This document shows positions 11,237 to 24,260 of a stretch of DNA of 64,000 nt, one piece after another. The DNA is taken from assembly GCF_027594825.1 (NCBI RefSeq), contig NZ_CP088930.1:2913019-2977018 (forward strand), in the 5' to 3' direction. This DNA comes from Serratia liquefaciens. Lineage in GTDB: Bacteria > Pseudomonadota > Gammaproteobacteria > Enterobacterales > Enterobacteriaceae. Both the position numbers and the translations under genes were made by a program. Below the pieces are notes generated by a model. It saw nothing but the letters and a program-made list of their open reading frames with translations, made no database searches and was not told the origin of the DNA. How positions within the stretch are numbered: the first letter of the stretch is position 1; the number at the start of each line of letters is the position of its first letter.

Positions 11237-12778
11237 ATGCAACTGAATTCCACCGAAATCAGCGAACTGATCAAGCAGCGCATTGCTCAGTTCAATGTGG
11301 TGAGCGAAGCTCACAATGAAGGTACTATTGTTTCCGTCAGCGACGGGATCATCCGCGTACACGGTCTGGCCGAAGTTATGCAGGGCGAAATGATCGCACT
11401 GCCAGGCAACCGTTACGCAATCGCATTGAACCTGGAGCGCGACTCCGTAGGTGCCGTGGTTATGGGTCCGTACTCGGATCTGGCCGAAGGCATGAAGGTT
11501 AAATGTACCGGCCGTATTCTGGAAGTTCCGGTTGGCCGTGGCCTGCTGGGCCGTGTAGTTAACACCCTGGGCGCACCTATCGACGGTAAAGGCCCGGTTG
11601 ATAACGACGGTTTCTCCCCGGTTGAAGCTATTGCCCCTGGTGTTATCGAGCGTCAGTCCGTAGATCAGCCGGTTCAAACTGGCTACAAATCTGTCGACGC
11701 CATGATCCCAATCGGCCGTGGCCAGCGTGAGCTGGTGATCGGCGACCGTCAGACCGGTAAAACCGCGCTGGCGATCGATGCGATCATCAACCAACGCGAT
11801 TCCGGCATCAAATGTGTTTACGTGGCTATCGGCCAGAAAGCGTCTACCATCGCTAACGTGGTGCGCAAGCTGGAAGAGCACGGCGCACTGGCTAACACCA
11901 TCGTTGTGGTGGCTACCGCGTCTGAATCCGCTGCACTGCAATATCTGGCACCATATGCCGGTTGTGCGATGGGCGAATACTTCCGTGACCGCGGTGAAGA
12001 TGCGCTGATCGTTTATGATGACCTGTCCAAACAGGCCGTTGCTTACCGTCAGATTTCCCTGCTGCTTCGTCGTCCACCAGGTCGTGAAGCTTACCCAGGC
12101 GACGTATTCTACCTCCACTCCCGTTTGCTGGAGCGTGCTGCGCGTGTTAACGCCGACTACGTTGAAGCCTTCACCAAAGGTGAAGTCAAAGGCCAAACCG
12201 GTTCACTGACCGCTCTGCCGATCATTGAAACCCAGGCGGGTGACGTTTCCGCGTTCGTTCCGACCAACGTAATCTCGATTACCGATGGTCAGATCTTCCT
12301 GGAATCCAACCTGTTTAACTCCGGTATTCGTCCGGCGGTTAACCCGGGTATCTCCGTATCCCGTGTGGGCGGTGCAGCGCAAACCAAGATCATGAAAAAA
12401 CTGTCCGGTGGTATTCGTACCGCGCTGGCACAGTACCGTGAACTGGCTGCGTTCTCTCAGTTCGCTTCCGATCTGGATGATGCGACCCGCAAACAGCTGA
12501 GCCACGGTCAGAAAGTGACCGAGCTGCTGAAACAGAAACAGTATGCGCCGATGTCCGTCGCACAACAGTCTCTGGTGCTGTTTGCCGCAGAACGTGGCTA
12601 CCTGAACGACGTTGAAGTCGCGAAAGTCGTGAGCTTCGAAGCCGCGCTGGTTGCTTACGCAGACCGCGAGCATGCCGAGTTGCTGAACCACATCAACCAA
12701 ACTGGCAATTTCAACGATGAGATCGAGGGCAAACTGAAAGCCGTCCTCGAGACCTTCAAGAAAACCCAGTCCTGGTAA
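11237..12778 (+). CDS. atpA: ATP synthase F1 subunit alpha
   Basis: This 513-residue subunit carries the non-catalytic nucleotide sites. The P-loop GDRQTGKTA is at about residues 169-177. A beta-barrel N-terminal domain, RecA-like core and C-terminal helical domain follow the family order. Length and sequence match E. coli AtpA. Codon use looks strongly biased towards highly expressed codons. Confidence 0.98.
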   Translation: MQLNSTEISELIKQRIAQFNVVSEAHNEGTIVSVSDGIIRVHGLAEVMQGEMIALPGNRYAIALNLERDSVGAVVMGPYSDLAEGMKVKCTGRILEVPVGRGLLGRVVNTLGAPIDGKGPVDNDGFSPVEAIAPGVIERQSVDQPVQTGYKSVDAMIPIGRGQRELVIGDRQTGKTALAIDAIINQRDSGIKCVYVAIGQKASTIANVVRKLEEHGALANTIVVVATASESAALQYLAPYAGCAMGEYFRDRGEDALIVYDDLSKQAVAYRQISLLLRRPPGREAYPGDVFYLHSRLLERAARVNADYVEAFTKGEVKGQTGSLTALPIIETQAGDVSAFVPTNVISITDGQIFLESNLFNSGIRPAVNPGISVSRVGGAAQTKIMKKLSGGIRTALAQYRELAAFSQFASDLDDATRKQLSHGQKVTELLKQKQYAPMSVAQQSLVLFAAERGYLNDVEVAKVVSFEAALVAYADREHAELLNHINQTGNFNDEIEGKLKAVLETFKKTQSW

Positions 12779-12836
12779 CGCTCAGCGGCCTGCAGTTGAA
12801 AGACAGCAGGCCGTCTGGCAATGAGGAGAAGCAGAG

Positions 12837-13700
12837 ATGGCCGGCGCAAAAGAGATACGTAGTAAGATCGCGAGCGTGCAAAACACGCAAAAGATCACTA
12901 AAGCGATGGAAATGGTCGCCGCCTCCAAAATGCGTAAATCGCAGGAACGCATGGCGGCCAGCCGTCCTTATGCAGAGACCATGCGCAAAGTGATTGGTCA
13001 CCTTGCGTTGGGTAATCTGGAATATAAGCACCCGTACCTGGATGAGCGTGACGTTAAGCGCGTCGGGTATCTGGTGGTGTCTACTGACCGTGGTCTCTGT
13101 GGCGGCTTGAACATCAACCTGTTCAAGCGTCTGTTGGCAGAGATGAAAGGCTGGTCCGAAAAAGGCGTTGAAGTTGATTTGGCGCTGATTGGCTCTAAAG
13201 CGGCCTCTTTCTTTGGCTCCGTGGGCGGCAACGTGGTTGCCCAGGTGACCGGCATGGGGGATAAACCTTCCCTGTCGGAACTGATCGGTCCGGTGAAAGT
13301 GATGCTGCAAGCCTACGACGAAGGTCGTTTGGACAAGCTGTACATTGTCAGCAACAAATTTATCAATACGATGTCCCAGGAACCACAGATCGTTCAGCTG
13401 CTGCCGTTGCCGCCTTCCGATGACGGTGAGCTGAAGAAAAAATCTTGGGATTACCTGTATGAACCCGATCCAAAAGTGCTGCTTGATACCTTGCTGCGCC
13501 GCTATGTGGAATCGCAAGTTTATCAGGGCGTCGTGGAAAACCTGGCCAGCGAGCAGGCCGCACGAATGGTAGCGATGAAAGCCGCAACCGATAACGGCGG
13601 TAGCCTGATCAAAGAGCTGCAGTTGGTATACAACAAGGCTCGTCAGGCCAGCATCACTCAGGAACTCACCGAGATCGTTTCGGGAGCCTCCGCGGTTTAA
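12837..13700 (+). CDS. atpG: ATP synthase F1 subunit gamma
   Basis: This 287-residue central-shaft subunit has long N- and C-terminal helices that form the rotating coiled coil: [20 protein letters not shown] near the start and [20 protein letters not shown] near the end, both family hallmarks. GAGGAGAAGC lies before the ATG. Confidence 0.98.
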   Translation: MAGAKEIRSKIASVQNTQKITKAMEMVAASKMRKSQERMAASRPYAETMRKVIGHLALGNLEYKHPYLDERDVKRVGYLVVSTDRGLCGGLNINLFKRLLAEMKGWSEKGVEVDLALIGSKAASFFGSVGGNVVAQVTGMGDKPSLSELIGPVKVMLQAYDEGRLDKLYIVSNKFINTMSQEPQIVQLLPLPPSDDGELKKKSWDYLYEPDPKVLLDTLLRRYVESQVYQGVVENLASEQAARMVAMKAATDNGGSLIKELQLVYNKARQASITQELTEIVSGASAV

Positions 13701-13705
13701 GCTAG

Positions 13706-15115
<1,410 letters not shown>

Positions 15116-15135
15116 CGCCTTGAGAGGAGGGTGAT

Positions 15136-15555
15136 ATGGCTATGACTTACCATCTGGATGTAGTCAGCGCGGAAAAACATATGTTTTCCGGCCTGGTGCA
15201 AAAGATCCAGGTGACAGGTAGCGAAGGCGAACTGGGGATTTTCCCTGGCCATGCGCCGCTGCTGACTGCCATCAAGCCTGGCATGGTGCGTATTGTTAAA
15301 CAGCACGGTGAAGAAGAGTTCATCTACCTGTCCGGCGGTATCCTTGAGGTACAGCCGAGCGTGGTCACCGTGTTGGCGGACACTGCCATCCGTGGAACGG
15401 ACCTCGACGAAGCGAGAGCGCTGGAAGCTAAGCGTAAAGCTGAAGAGCACATCCGTAGCTCTCATGGCGATGTCGACTATGCTCAGGCATCTGCGGAACT
15501 GGCGAAAGCGATCGCAAAACTGCGCGTTATCGAGCTCACCAGAAGAGCGATGTAA
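15136..15555 (+). CDS. atpC: ATP synthase F1 subunit epsilon
   Basis: This 139-residue protein is the E. coli length. An N-terminal beta-sandwich (segment [15 protein letters not shown]) is followed by a two-helix C-terminal domain that can inhibit ATP hydrolysis. It is the last gene of the operon, with a GAGAGGAGGG ribosome site. Confidence 0.97.
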   Translation: MAMTYHLDVVSAEKHMFSGLVQKIQVTGSEGELGIFPGHAPLLTAIKPGMVRIVKQHGEEEFIYLSGGILEVQPSVVTVLADTAIRGTDLDEARALEAKRKAEEHIRSSHGDVDYAQASAELAKAIAKLRVIELTRRAM

Positions 15556-15590
15556 CATTTTGGCGCGTGCATAACGCAACCAGAATTAAG

Positions 15591-15619
15591 AAAGCGGCCT
15601 ATTTGGTCGCTTTTTTTTT
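15591..15619 (+). terminator. Intrinsic terminator of the atp operon
   Basis: A 9-bp stem AAAGCGGCC / GGTCGCTTT (one G-U pair), loop TATTT, and an unbroken T-run through 15619, 35 bp after atpC. Confidence 0.92.
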
Positions 15620-15851
15620 GCTTTAAAATAAGGGTTTCAACCCGGTGGGCATTGTGATGTATAACCCTTGCAAGAGGCTAAAAATGTCTCCGATCGCCGA
15701 CAGTTCCACCCTGGCTGAGGTTGCCTGAGTGTTAACTGCGGCGCGCCTAGTGCCCCATGGCCTGCGCCGGGTTCGTGAAGAGAAATATGTAGTAATATCG
15801 TCACTAAAGAGTTCTACTTTCGTCTATCAAAATGGAGTTATCAGGTTGCTT
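15620..15851 (+). other. glmU leader region with possible 14-codon ORF
   Basis: This 232-bp spacer has no clear gene. A tiny ORF at 15684-15728 (ATG to TGA, 14 residues) has AAGAGG upstream. Its stop is directly followed by a GTG (15729) that is open in frame through the glmU start. It may be a chance feature or translated leader; see findings. Confidence 0.3.
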
Positions 15852-17222
15852 ATGTCGAACAGCGCAATGAGTGTGGTGATCCTCGCCGCGGGCAAGGGAA
15901 CACGCATGTATTCCGATCTTCCCAAGGTGTTACATCCGTTGGCTGGTAAGCCGATGGTGCAGCACGTCATTGATGCCGCGATGAAACTGGGCGCGAAAAA
16001 CGTCCATTTGGTCTATGGTCACGGCGGTGATCTACTGAAAAAGACCCTGACCGACAGTGCGCTGAACTGGGTGCTGCAGGCCGAGCAGTTGGGAACCGGC
16101 CACGCCATGCAGCAGGCTGCACAGCATTTTGCCGATGATGAAGACGTGTTGATGCTGTACGGCGACGTTCCGCTGATCTCTGTCGATACCTTGCAGCGCC
16201 TGCTGGCGGCGAAGCCACAGGGCGGCATTGGTCTGCTGACCGTAAAACTGGCTGACCCGAGCGGCTACGGTCGTATCGTGCGCGAGCAGGAGACAGTGGT
16301 GGGGATTGTTGAGCACAAGGATGCCAGCGAAGCCCAGCGCCAGATCAATGAAATCAATACCGGTATCCTGGTGGCCAACGGGCGCGATCTGAAGCGCTGG
16401 CTGGGGATGCTGAACAACGACAACGCGCAGGGTGAGTTCTACATCACCGATATCATTGCGTTGGCGCATGCGGACGGCAAGAAAATTGAGGCGGTGCATC
16501 CGTCACGTCTGAGCGAAGTGGAAGGCGTGAATAACCGCCTGCAGCTGTCGCGGCTTGAGCGCATCTATCAGGCAGAACAGTCTGAAAAGTTGCTGCTGGC
16601 TGGCGTAATGCTGCTGGATCCGGCGCGTTTTGATCTGCGCGGGGAACTTGTGCACGGTCGCGACATCTCTATTGATGCCAACGTGATTATTGAAGGTTCG
16701 GTCAAGCTGGGCGATCGCGTGAAAATCGGTGCCGGCTGCGTGCTGAAAAACTGCGTGATTGGCGACGACTGCGAGATCAGCCCGTATAGCGTATTGGAAG
16801 ACGCGGTACTGGCAGCAGAATGCACCGTGGGGCCATTTGCCCGTCTTCGCCCGGGCGCGGAGCTGGCGGTGGGCGCCCATGTCGGCAACTTCGTCGAAAT
16901 GAAAAAAGCGCGCTTGGGTAAAGGCTCCAAAGCGGGCCATCTGAGCTACCTGGGCGATGCCGAGATTGGTGACGATGTGAATATCGGCGCCGGTACCATC
17001 ACCTGTAACTATGATGGTGCCAACAAGCATAAAACCATTATCGGCGACGGTGTATTTGTCGGCTCCGATACCCAGCTGGTGGCACCGGTCTCCGTCGGCA
17101 AAGGTTCTACCATCGCCGCTGGCACTACGGTTACCCGTGATATCGGCGAGGACGAACTGGTGCTGAGCCGCGTTAAGCAGGTGCATATCCAGGGCTGGCA
17201 GCGTCCGGTGAAAAAGAAATAA
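15852..17222 (+). CDS. glmU: GlmU, bifunctional N-acetylglucosamine-1-phosphate uridylyl/acetyltransferase
   Basis: This 456-residue protein is the exact E. coli length from ATG 15852 ([20 protein letters not shown]). The N-terminal pyrophosphorylase domain has the LAAGKGTRM...K motif at residues 11-25. The C-terminal left-handed beta-helix is made of hexapeptide repeats and holds the acetyltransferase site. It makes UDP-GlcNAc for peptidoglycan and LPS. It forms an operon with glmS. Confidence 0.97.
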   Translation: MSNSAMSVVILAAGKGTRMYSDLPKVLHPLAGKPMVQHVIDAAMKLGAKNVHLVYGHGGDLLKKTLTDSALNWVLQAEQLGTGHAMQQAAQHFADDEDVLMLYGDVPLISVDTLQRLLAAKPQGGIGLLTVKLADPSGYGRIVREQETVVGIVEHKDASEAQRQINEINTGILVANGRDLKRWLGMLNNDNAQGEFYITDIIALAHADGKKIEAVHPSRLSEVEGVNNRLQLSRLERIYQAEQSEKLLLAGVMLLDPARFDLRGELVHGRDISIDANVIIEGSVKLGDRVKIGAGCVLKNCVIGDDCEISPYSVLEDAVLAAECTVGPFARLRPGAELAVGAHVGNFVEMKKARLGKGSKAGHLSYLGDAEIGDDVNIGAGTITCNYDGANKHKTIIGDGVFVGSDTQLVAPVSVGKGSTIAAGTTVTRDIGEDELVLSRVKQVHIQGWQRPVKKK

Positions 17223-17228
17223 GCATTG

Positions 17229-17269
17229 TGTTTTGCGTTGGGCTCCGCGGGCGAGCCCAATACAAAACA
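17229..17269 (+). promoter_or_regulatory. Long hairpin in the glmU-glmS spacer
   Basis: TTGGGCTC / GAGCCCAA (8 bp) sits on a further 7-bp stem TGTTTTG / CAAAACA, separated by a 2x2 internal loop. No T-run follows. In E. coli the glmUS transcript is processed between the two genes and glmS is then activated by the sRNA GlmZ, so this structure may take part in processing (inference). Confidence 0.6.
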
Positions 17270-17376
17270 TAATAATCCCCATTCTCTACAGGCTCGGGGA
17301 CGCACGGTAAAAACCGGCAAAATCAGGTCAAGACATCGAAAGCGCCCCGAAAGGCGTTTAATTAGGAATACAACTG

Positions 17377-19206
17377 ATGTGTGGAATTGTAGGCGCAGTA
17401 GCGCAACGTGATATTGCAGAGATCCTGTTGGAAGGTTTACGCCGCCTTGAGTACCGTGGCTATGACTCAGCCGGTTTGGCAGTGGTGGATGCGGAAGGCA
17501 ACGTTAACCGTTTACGCCGCGTGGGCAAGGTCAATAAATTGGCTGAAGCTGCGGAACAACACCCTTTGCACGGCGGCACCGGTATTGCTCACACCCGCTG
17601 GGCAACGCACGGTGAACCTACCGAAGCGAATGCGCACCCGCATGTTTCTGATTACATCACCGTGGTGCATAACGGCATCATCGAAAACCACGAACCGCTG
17701 CGTGAATTGCTGATCGAACGGGGCTATCACTTCAGCTCCGAGACCGATACCGAGGTGATTGCTCACCTGGTGCATTGGGAACAGCTCCAGGGCGGTAGCT
17801 TGCTGGAAGTGGTACAGCGCGTGATCCCACAGCTGCGTGGCGCCTACGGCACCGTAGTAATGGATAGCCGTGACCCGAGTGTGCTGGTGGCTGCACGTTC
17901 CGGCAGTCCGCTGGTGATCGGCCGCGGCGTGGGTGAAAACTTCCTGGCATCCGACCAACTGGCGCTGCTGCCGGTGACCCGTCGCTTTATCTTCCTGGAA
18001 GAAGGCGACGTGGTGGAAATGACCCGCCGCACCGTCAACATTTTCGACAAACAGGGCAACGCCGTTGAACGTCCTGAGATTGAATCCCAGGTGCAGTACG
18101 ACGCCGGTGATAAAGGTGCTTACCGCCATTACATGCAAAAAGAGATTTACGAACAGCCGCTGGCGCTGAAAAACACCCTGGAAGGGCGTTTCAGCCATGG
18201 GCAAATCAACCTGAGCGAGCTGGGCCCGCGCGCCGATGAGTTGCTGGCGAAGGTACAGCATGTGCAGATCATTGCCTGCGGTACGTCATACCACTCTGGC
18301 ATGGTTGCCCGCTATTGGTTCGAATCCCTGGCCGGTGTGCCATGCGACGTCGAGATCGCGTCTGAATTCCGTTACCGCAAATCTGCCGTACGTCCGGGCA
18401 GCCTGATCATCACGCTGTCGCAGTCCGGTGAAACCGCCGATACCCTGGCGGCGCTGCGCCTGTCGAAGGAGTTGGGTTACCTCGGTTCGTTGGCGGTGTG
18501 CAATGTGGCCGGTTCTTCGCTGGTGCGTGAATCCGATTTGGCGCTGATGACCAAGGCCGGGACTGAAATCGGCGTGGCTTCCACCAAGGCCTTTACCACC
18601 CAGCTGGCGGTGTTGCTGATGCTGGTGGCGCGTTTGGGCCGTCTGAAAGGCATGGCGGAAAGCGTTGAGCATGAAATCGTACATGGCCTGCAGGCGTTGC
18701 CGGCGCGTATCGAACAGATGCTGTCGATGGATAAAGAGATTGAAGCGCTGGCGGAAGGTTTCTCCGACAAGCACCATGCGCTGTTCCTCGGCCGTGGCGA
18801 TCAGTACCCGATCGCCATGGAAGGTGCGCTGAAGCTCAAAGAGATCTCCTACATTCACGCGGAAGCCTATGCGGCCGGTGAATTGAAGCATGGCCCGTTG
18901 GCGTTGATCGATGCCGATATGCCGGTGATCGTGGTGGCGCCAAACAACGAACTGTTGGAAAAACTGAAGTCCAATATCGAAGAAGTTCGTGCGCGTGGCG
19001 GCCAGCTGTACGTGTTCGCCGATCATGACGCCGGTTTCGTCAGCAGCGAAGGCATGACCATCATTCCATTGCCACACGTAGAAGAGATCGTGGCACCTAT
19101 CTTCTACACCGTGCCGCTGCAGCTGCTGTCTTACCATGTGGCACTGATCAAAGGCACCGACGTTGACCAGCCGCGTAACCTGGCGAAGTCTGTCACCGTA
19201 GAGTAA
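17377..19206 (+). CDS. glmS: GlmS, glutamine-fructose-6-phosphate aminotransferase
   Basis: This 609-residue enzyme is the E. coli length. The catalytic Cys is exposed as residue 1 after Met removal ([10 protein letters not shown]). An N-terminal class II glutamine amidotransferase domain is followed by two SIS sugar-isomerase domains (CGTSYHSG and SQSGETADT mark the first). It makes glucosamine-6-phosphate for cell-wall synthesis. It is downstream of glmU and probably controlled post-transcriptionally by GlmZ, as in enterobacteria. Confidence 0.97.
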   Translation: MCGIVGAVAQRDIAEILLEGLRRLEYRGYDSAGLAVVDAEGNVNRLRRVGKVNKLAEAAEQHPLHGGTGIAHTRWATHGEPTEANAHPHVSDYITVVHNGIIENHEPLRELLIERGYHFSSETDTEVIAHLVHWEQLQGGSLLEVVQRVIPQLRGAYGTVVMDSRDPSVLVAARSGSPLVIGRGVGENFLASDQLALLPVTRRFIFLEEGDVVEMTRRTVNIFDKQGNAVERPEIESQVQYDAGDKGAYRHYMQKEIYEQPLALKNTLEGRFSHGQINLSELGPRADELLAKVQHVQIIACGTSYHSGMVARYWFESLAGVPCDVEIASEFRYRKSAVRPGSLIITLSQSGETADTLAALRLSKELGYLGSLAVCNVAGSSLVRESDLALMTKAGTEIGVASTKAFTTQLAVLLMLVARLGRLKGMAESVEHEIVHGLQALPARIEQMLSMDKEIEALAEGFSDKHHALFLGRGDQYPIAMEGALKLKEISYIHAEAYAAGELKHGPLALIDADMPVIVVAPNNELLEKLKSNIEEVRARGGQLYVFADHDAGFVSSEGMTIIPLPHVEEIVAPIFYTVPLQLLSYHVALIKGTDVDQPRNLAKSVTVE

Positions 19207-19226
19207 TCCGCATCTGTTAGTCTCTT

Positions 19227-19253
19227 AAAGCCGGCCGTTGAGCCGGCTTTTTT
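19227..19253 (+). terminator. Intrinsic terminator of glmUS
   Basis: A perfect 9-bp stem AAAGCCGGC / GCCGGCTTT with loop CGTTGA, followed by TTT, 20 bp after glmS. Confidence 0.9.
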
Positions 19254-19424
19254 CATGGCGAAATAAAATATGACAAACGTGCGACAGCTGGGATAAAAGT
19301 TGTCATATTCAAGCGGATAGCGGCGATGGAAAGGGTTTTTTTATTGATTAATTACTGAGTGGTTTTATCTGTAACTATTTGATTTTAAGTTGATAATGGC
19401 CCTGGGCTTGTCGTTGTAATATAA
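19254..19424. other. Spacer upstream of the pst Pho box
   Basis: AT-rich, no gene seen. One extra TTGTCATA-like half-site near 19298-19305 resembles part of a Pho box but is isolated. Confidence 0.4.
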
Positions 19425-19464
19425 CTGTCATATTTCGTACATTTTACTGTCACCAAACTGTCCT
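19425..19464 (+). promoter_or_regulatory. Tandem Pho box (PhoB-binding repeats) of pstS
   Basis: Four 7-bp units lie at an exact 11-bp period: CTGTCAT (19425-19431), CGTACAT (19436-19442), CTGTCAC (19447-19453) and CTGTCCT (19458-19464). This equals two adjacent Pho boxes (consensus CTGTCAT-N4-CTGTCAY), as upstream of E. coli pstS. PhoB~P is expected to activate pstSCAB-phoU under phosphate limitation. Confidence 0.9.
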
Positions 19465-19542
19465 ATTTTCCCTCCTGCAGCAATACTTACTCTGATGAAA
19501 ACGACTCGAAGTCGATTTTTGAATATCCCATTAGGAGGGATT

Positions 19543-20583
19543 ATGAAACTGATGCGTACCACCGTCGCCAGTATTGTGGCAGCGACTTTCTCCCTGACCG
19601 CCGTGTCCGCGTTCGCTGCTGCTAGCCTGACCGGTGCAGGTGCGACATTCCCCGCTCCGGTTTATGCCAAGTGGGCAGATTCTTATCAGAAAGAAACCGG
19701 CAACAAAGTTAACTATCAGGGCATCGGCTCTTCCGGCGGCGTGAAGCAAATCATCGCCAATACCGTTGACTTTGGTGCTTCCGATGCGCCTTTGACTGAC
19801 GAAAAACTGGCGGCCGATGGCCTGTTCCAGTTCCCTACCGTGATCGGTGGCGTGGTGCTGGCCGTTAACATCCCGGGCATCAAGTCCGGTGAGCTGACCC
19901 TGGACGGAAAAACCCTGGGCGATATCTACCTGGGCAACGTGAAGAAATGGAACGACCCGGCGATCACCAAACTGAACCCAGGCGTCAAGCTGCCGGATCA
20001 GAACATCGCGGTGGTACGTCGCGCTGACGGTTCCGGCACCTCTTTTGTGTTCACCAGCTACTTGTCTAAAGCCAACGCGCAGTGGAAAGAGAAAATCGGC
20101 GCAGGCTCAACCGTTAACTGGCCAACCGGTCTGGGCGGCAAGGGCAACGACGGCATCGCCGCATTCGTACAGCGTCTGCCAGGCTCCATCGGCTACGTTG
20201 AATACGCTTACGCCAAACAGAACAACCTGGCTTACACCAAGTTGATCTCTGCCGACGGCAAAGCGGTTAGCCCGACAGAAGAGAGCTTCAGCGCCGCCGC
20301 TAAAGGCGTGGACTGGAGCAAAACCTTCGCGCAGGATCTGACTGACCAGAAAGGCGACAACGCCTGGCCAATCACCTCCACCACCTTCATCCTGGTGCAC
20401 AAAGAGCAGAAAAACCCGGCTCAGGGTACCGAAGTGCTGAAATTCTTTGACTGGGCGTACAAAACGGGCGCCAAACAGGCTAACGATCTGGATTACGCCA
20501 CTCTGCCGAACGAAGTTATCGAGCAGGTGCGTGCAGCATGGAAAACCAACGTAAAAGACAGTTCCGGTAAAGCGCTGTACTAA
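19543..20583 (+). CDS. pstS: PstS, periplasmic phosphate-binding protein
   Basis: This 346-residue precursor is the E. coli length from ATG 19543, which has a strong GGAGGG site. A frame extension 16 codons upstream is not needed. A signal peptide of about 25 residues ends VSAFAAA; the mature protein begins near [12 protein letters not shown], and the phosphate-loop residues (GATFPAP, RADGSGT) are present. It is the first gene of the PhoB-controlled pst operon. Confidence 0.97.
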   Translation: MKLMRTTVASIVAATFSLTAVSAFAAASLTGAGATFPAPVYAKWADSYQKETGNKVNYQGIGSSGGVKQIIANTVDFGASDAPLTDEKLAADGLFQFPTVIGGVVLAVNIPGIKSGELTLDGKTLGDIYLGNVKKWNDPAITKLNPGVKLPDQNIAVVRRADGSGTSFVFTSYLSKANAQWKEKIGAGSTVNWPTGLGGKGNDGIAAFVQRLPGSIGYVEYAYAKQNNLAYTKLISADGKAVSPTEESFSAAAKGVDWSKTFAQDLTDQKGDNAWPITSTTFILVHKEQKNPAQGTEVLKFFDWAYKTGAKQANDLDYATLPNEVIEQVRAAWKTNVKDSSGKALY

Positions 20584-20590
20584 CAACGCA

Positions 20591-20613
20591 GGGGCGCGTG
20601 ATCTGCGCGCCCC
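20591..20613 (+). other. Intercistronic hairpin after pstS
   Basis: A perfect 8-bp GC stem GGGGCGCG / CGCGCCCC with a 7-base loop, shortly followed by TTTTT. It probably acts as a partial terminator or RNA stabiliser, so that PstS is made in excess over the membrane subunits (inference from the position). Confidence 0.6.
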
Positions 20614-20674
20614 ACTCAGTTTTTCAGGGCTCAATCCAGGTTGGGCCTGCCAGGGTTAACACAGAGAGTGATCT

Positions 20675-21631
20675 ATGGCTGAGTACAAGCCGACCATTAA
20701 AGCACCGAGTAAAAATGGTGACGTCATCTTCAGCGCGCTGGTTAAACTGGCGGCGCTGATTACCCTATTGTTGCTGGGCGGCATTATTGTTTCGCTGATC
20801 TTTGCCTCCTGGCCGAGCATACAGAAATTCGGTTTCTCCTTCCTGTGGACCAAAGAGTGGGATGCCCCTGCCGAGCAGTTCGGTGCACTGGTACCGATCT
20901 ACGGCACCGTCGTCACCTCGCTGATCGCATTGATTATCGCCGTCCCCGTCAGCTTCGGTATCGCGCTGTTTCTGACCGAGCTGGCGCCAAACTGGCTGAG
21001 ACGCCCGCTGGGTATCGCCATTGAGCTGCTGGCGGCGATCCCGAGTATTGTTTACGGCATGTGGGGCCTGTTCGTGTTCGCCCCGCTGTTTGCCGAATAT
21101 TTCCAGACCCCGGTCGGCGACGTGCTGTCCGGCATTCCGATTGTCGGTGAGCTGTTCTCAGGCCCGGCGTTCGGTATCGGTATTCTGGCTGCCGGGGTGA
21201 TCCTGGCGATTATGATTATTCCTTATATTGCCGCCGTAATGCGCGACGTGTTCGAACAAACCCCGGTGATGATGAAAGAGTCGGCCTACGGCATCGGCTG
21301 CACCACCTGGGAAGTGATCTGGCGTATCGTGTTGCCGTTTACCAAGAATGGCGTGATTGGCGGTGTGATGCTCGGCCTGGGCCGTGCGTTGGGGGAAACC
21401 ATGGCGGTGACCTTCATCATCGGTAACACCTACCAGCTCGACAGCGCTTCACTGTATATGCCGGGCAACAGTATCACCTCTGCGCTGGCCAACGAATTCG
21501 CCGAAGCCGAGTCGGGCGTGCATACCGCCGCGTTGATGGAGCTGGGGCTGATCCTGTTTGTTATCACCTTTATCGTGCTGGCGCTGTCGAAGTTGATGGT
21601 GATGCGCCTGGCTAAGAATGAGGGACGCTAA
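20675..21631 (+). CDS. pstC: PstC, phosphate ABC transporter permease
   Basis: This 318-residue inner-membrane permease has six membrane segments. The EAA-type cytoplasmic loop ([21 protein letters not shown]) contacts PstB. It is close to E. coli PstC. It lies after the pstS hairpin and its stop is one base before the pstA GTG. Confidence 0.96.
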   Translation: MAEYKPTIKAPSKNGDVIFSALVKLAALITLLLLGGIIVSLIFASWPSIQKFGFSFLWTKEWDAPAEQFGALVPIYGTVVTSLIALIIAVPVSFGIALFLTELAPNWLRRPLGIAIELLAAIPSIVYGMWGLFVFAPLFAEYFQTPVGDVLSGIPIVGELFSGPAFGIGILAAGVILAIMIIPYIAAVMRDVFEQTPVMMKESAYGIGCTTWEVIWRIVLPFTKNGVIGGVMLGLGRALGETMAVTFIIGNTYQLDSASLYMPGNSITSALANEFAEAESGVHTAALMELGLILFVITFIVLALSKLMVMRLAKNEGR

Positions 21632-21632
21632 C

Positions 21633-22523
21633 GTGACGACTATGGATATGCAAAATAGCGTAGAGCTGCTGGAAAGCCGCCGCAAGATGCAGGCCTGGCG
21701 TCGCCAGAAAAACCGACTGGCCCTGTTCCTGTCGATGGCGACCATGGTGTTTGGCCTGTTCTGGCTGGTGTGGATCCTGTTCTCTACCGTGACCAAGGGC
21801 ATCGACGGCATGTCGCTGGCGCTGTTCACCGAAATGACCCCTCCGCCCAATACCGCAGGCGGCGGCCTGGCTAACGCCATCGCCGGTAGCGGCCTGTTGA
21901 TCCTGTGGGCTACCGTGTTCGGTACGCCGCTGGGCATCATGGCCGGCATTTACCTGGCGGAATATGGCCGTAAATCCTGGTTGGCGGAAGTTATCCGCTT
22001 TATTAACGACATTCTGTTATCGGCACCGTCGATTGTAGTGGGCCTGTTCGTGTACACCATCGTGGTGGCGAAGATGGAGCACTTCTCCGGTTGGGCCGGC
22101 ATCATCGCGTTGGCATTGTTGCAGGTACCGATCGTGATCCGTACCACTGAAAATATGCTGAAGCTGGTACCGGATACGCTGCGCGAAGCCGCTTATGCGC
22201 TGGGCACGCCGAAATGGCGCATGATTTCCGCCATCACGCTGAAAGCCTCGGTTTCCGGCATCATCACCGGCGTGCTGCTGGCGATTGCGCGTATCGCCGG
22301 GGAAACCGCACCGCTGCTGTTTACCTCGCTGTCGAATCAGTTCTGGAGCACCGATCTGATGCAGCCGATTGCCAACCTGCCGGTGACCATTTTCAAATTT
22401 GCCATGAGCCCGTTCGCCGAATGGCAAGAGCTGGCCTGGGCCGGGGTGCTGTTGATTACCCTGTGCGTACTGCTACTGAATATCCTGGCGCGTGTGGTTT
22501 TCGCCAAGAAAAAGCATTCATAA
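21633..22523 (+). CDS. pstA: PstA, phosphate ABC transporter permease
   Basis: This second permease has 296 residues, the E. coli length, when begun at GTG 21633 (reading [20 protein letters not shown]). A GAGGGA site inside the end of pstC is correctly spaced. An in-frame ATG at 21618 would overlap pstC and add five residues, and is less likely. Six membrane segments and the EAA loop [20 protein letters not shown] are visible. Confidence 0.94.
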   Translation: MTTMDMQNSVELLESRRKMQAWRRQKNRLALFLSMATMVFGLFWLVWILFSTVTKGIDGMSLALFTEMTPPPNTAGGGLANAIAGSGLLILWATVFGTPLGIMAGIYLAEYGRKSWLAEVIRFINDILLSAPSIVVGLFVYTIVVAKMEHFSGWAGIIALALLQVPIVIRTTENMLKLVPDTLREAAYALGTPKWRMISAITLKASVSGIITGVLLAIARIAGETAPLLFTSLSNQFWSTDLMQPIANLPVTIFKFAMSPFAEWQELAWAGVLLITLCVLLLNILARVVFAKKKHS

Positions 22524-23348
<825 letters not shown>

Positions 23349-23359
23349 TAGGATGCATC

Positions 23360-24094
23360 ATGGATAACCTGAATTTAAATAAGCACATTTCCGGCCAGTT
23401 CAACGCAGAACTGGAGCATATCCGCACCCAGGTATTGACCATGGGCGGGCTGGTGGAACAGCAACTGACCGACGCTATCACCGCGATGCACAATCAGGAC
23501 GGTGAATTGGCCAAGCGCGTGATCGAAGGCGACGCCAAGGTCAATATGATGGAAGTGGCGATTGACGAAGCCTGCGTGCGGATCATTGCCAAACGCCAGC
23601 CAACCGCCAGCGACCTGCGTCTGGTGATGGCGATCATCAAAACCATTTCCGAGCTGGAACGCATCGGCGACGTGGCGGACAAGATTTGCCGCACCGCGCT
23701 GGAGAAGTTCTCGCATCAGCATCAGCCCCTGTTGGTCAGCCTGGAGTCGCTTGGCCGCCATACCGTGCAGATGCTGCATGACGTGCTGGACGCCTTCGCG
23801 CGCATGGATTTGGATGAAGCGATCCGGATTTACCGTGAAGACCGAAAGGTCGATCAGGAATATGAAGGCATCGTGCGCCAGTTGATGACCTACATGATGG
23901 AAGATACGCGTACCATCCCAAGCGTGCTGACCGCGTTATTCTGTGCCCGTTCGATCGAGCGTATCGGTGACCGCTGCCAGAACATTTGCGAATTTATCTT
24001 CTATTTCGTTAAAGGTCAGGACTTCCGTCATATCGGCGGCGACGCGCTGGAAAAGCTGCTGTCATCCGACGGAAAAGACGATAAAAAAGAGTAA
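23360..24094 (+). CDS. phoU: PhoU, phosphate-signalling regulator
   Basis: This 244-residue all-helical protein has two PhoU repeats with metal-binding E/DxxxD clusters (for example the ERIGDVADK and ERIGDRCQN segments). Start [20 protein letters not shown] matches E. coli. It restrains PstSCAB and PhoR signalling when phosphate is plentiful. It is the last gene of the operon, 11 bp after pstB. Confidence 0.96.
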   Translation: MDNLNLNKHISGQFNAELEHIRTQVLTMGGLVEQQLTDAITAMHNQDGELAKRVIEGDAKVNMMEVAIDEACVRIIAKRQPTASDLRLVMAIIKTISELERIGDVADKICRTALEKFSHQHQPLLVSLESLGRHTVQMLHDVLDAFARMDLDEAIRIYREDRKVDQEYEGIVRQLMTYMMEDTRTIPSVLTALFCARSIERIGDRCQNICEFIFYFVKGQDFRHIGGDALEKLLSSDGKDDKKE

Positions 24095-24116
24095 TTTCCC
24101 CCGAGAGTTACCCCTG

Positions 24117-24139
24117 AAGGCGCAGAAAACTGCGCCTTT
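24117..24139 (+). terminator. Terminator of the pst-phoU operon
   Basis: A perfect 9-bp stem AAGGCGCAG / CTGCGCCTT with loop AAAA; the T-run is short (TTTA). Confidence 0.75.
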
Positions 24140-24260
24140 ATGCTGTTTAAAACCCTTAAAGACAAAAAGGTTATAAATATAGCTTTTTATATTATTTCCT
24201 GACCTAAGTGGGTCTTGCTAGCTTAGCAGCCAGCAGGACATCAACCCTTAGGAGCTCTCC

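Noticed and set aside
11090..12196. 368-codon minus-strand ORF opposite atpA
   Set aside because: It lies wholly opposite the highly conserved atpA and atpH genes; its composition (His, Gln, Asp rich) is typical of the antisense frame of a GC-rich gene and no family is recognised.
18286..19137. 283-codon minus-strand ORF opposite glmS
   Set aside because: Antisense shadow of glmS; composition typical of a reverse frame.
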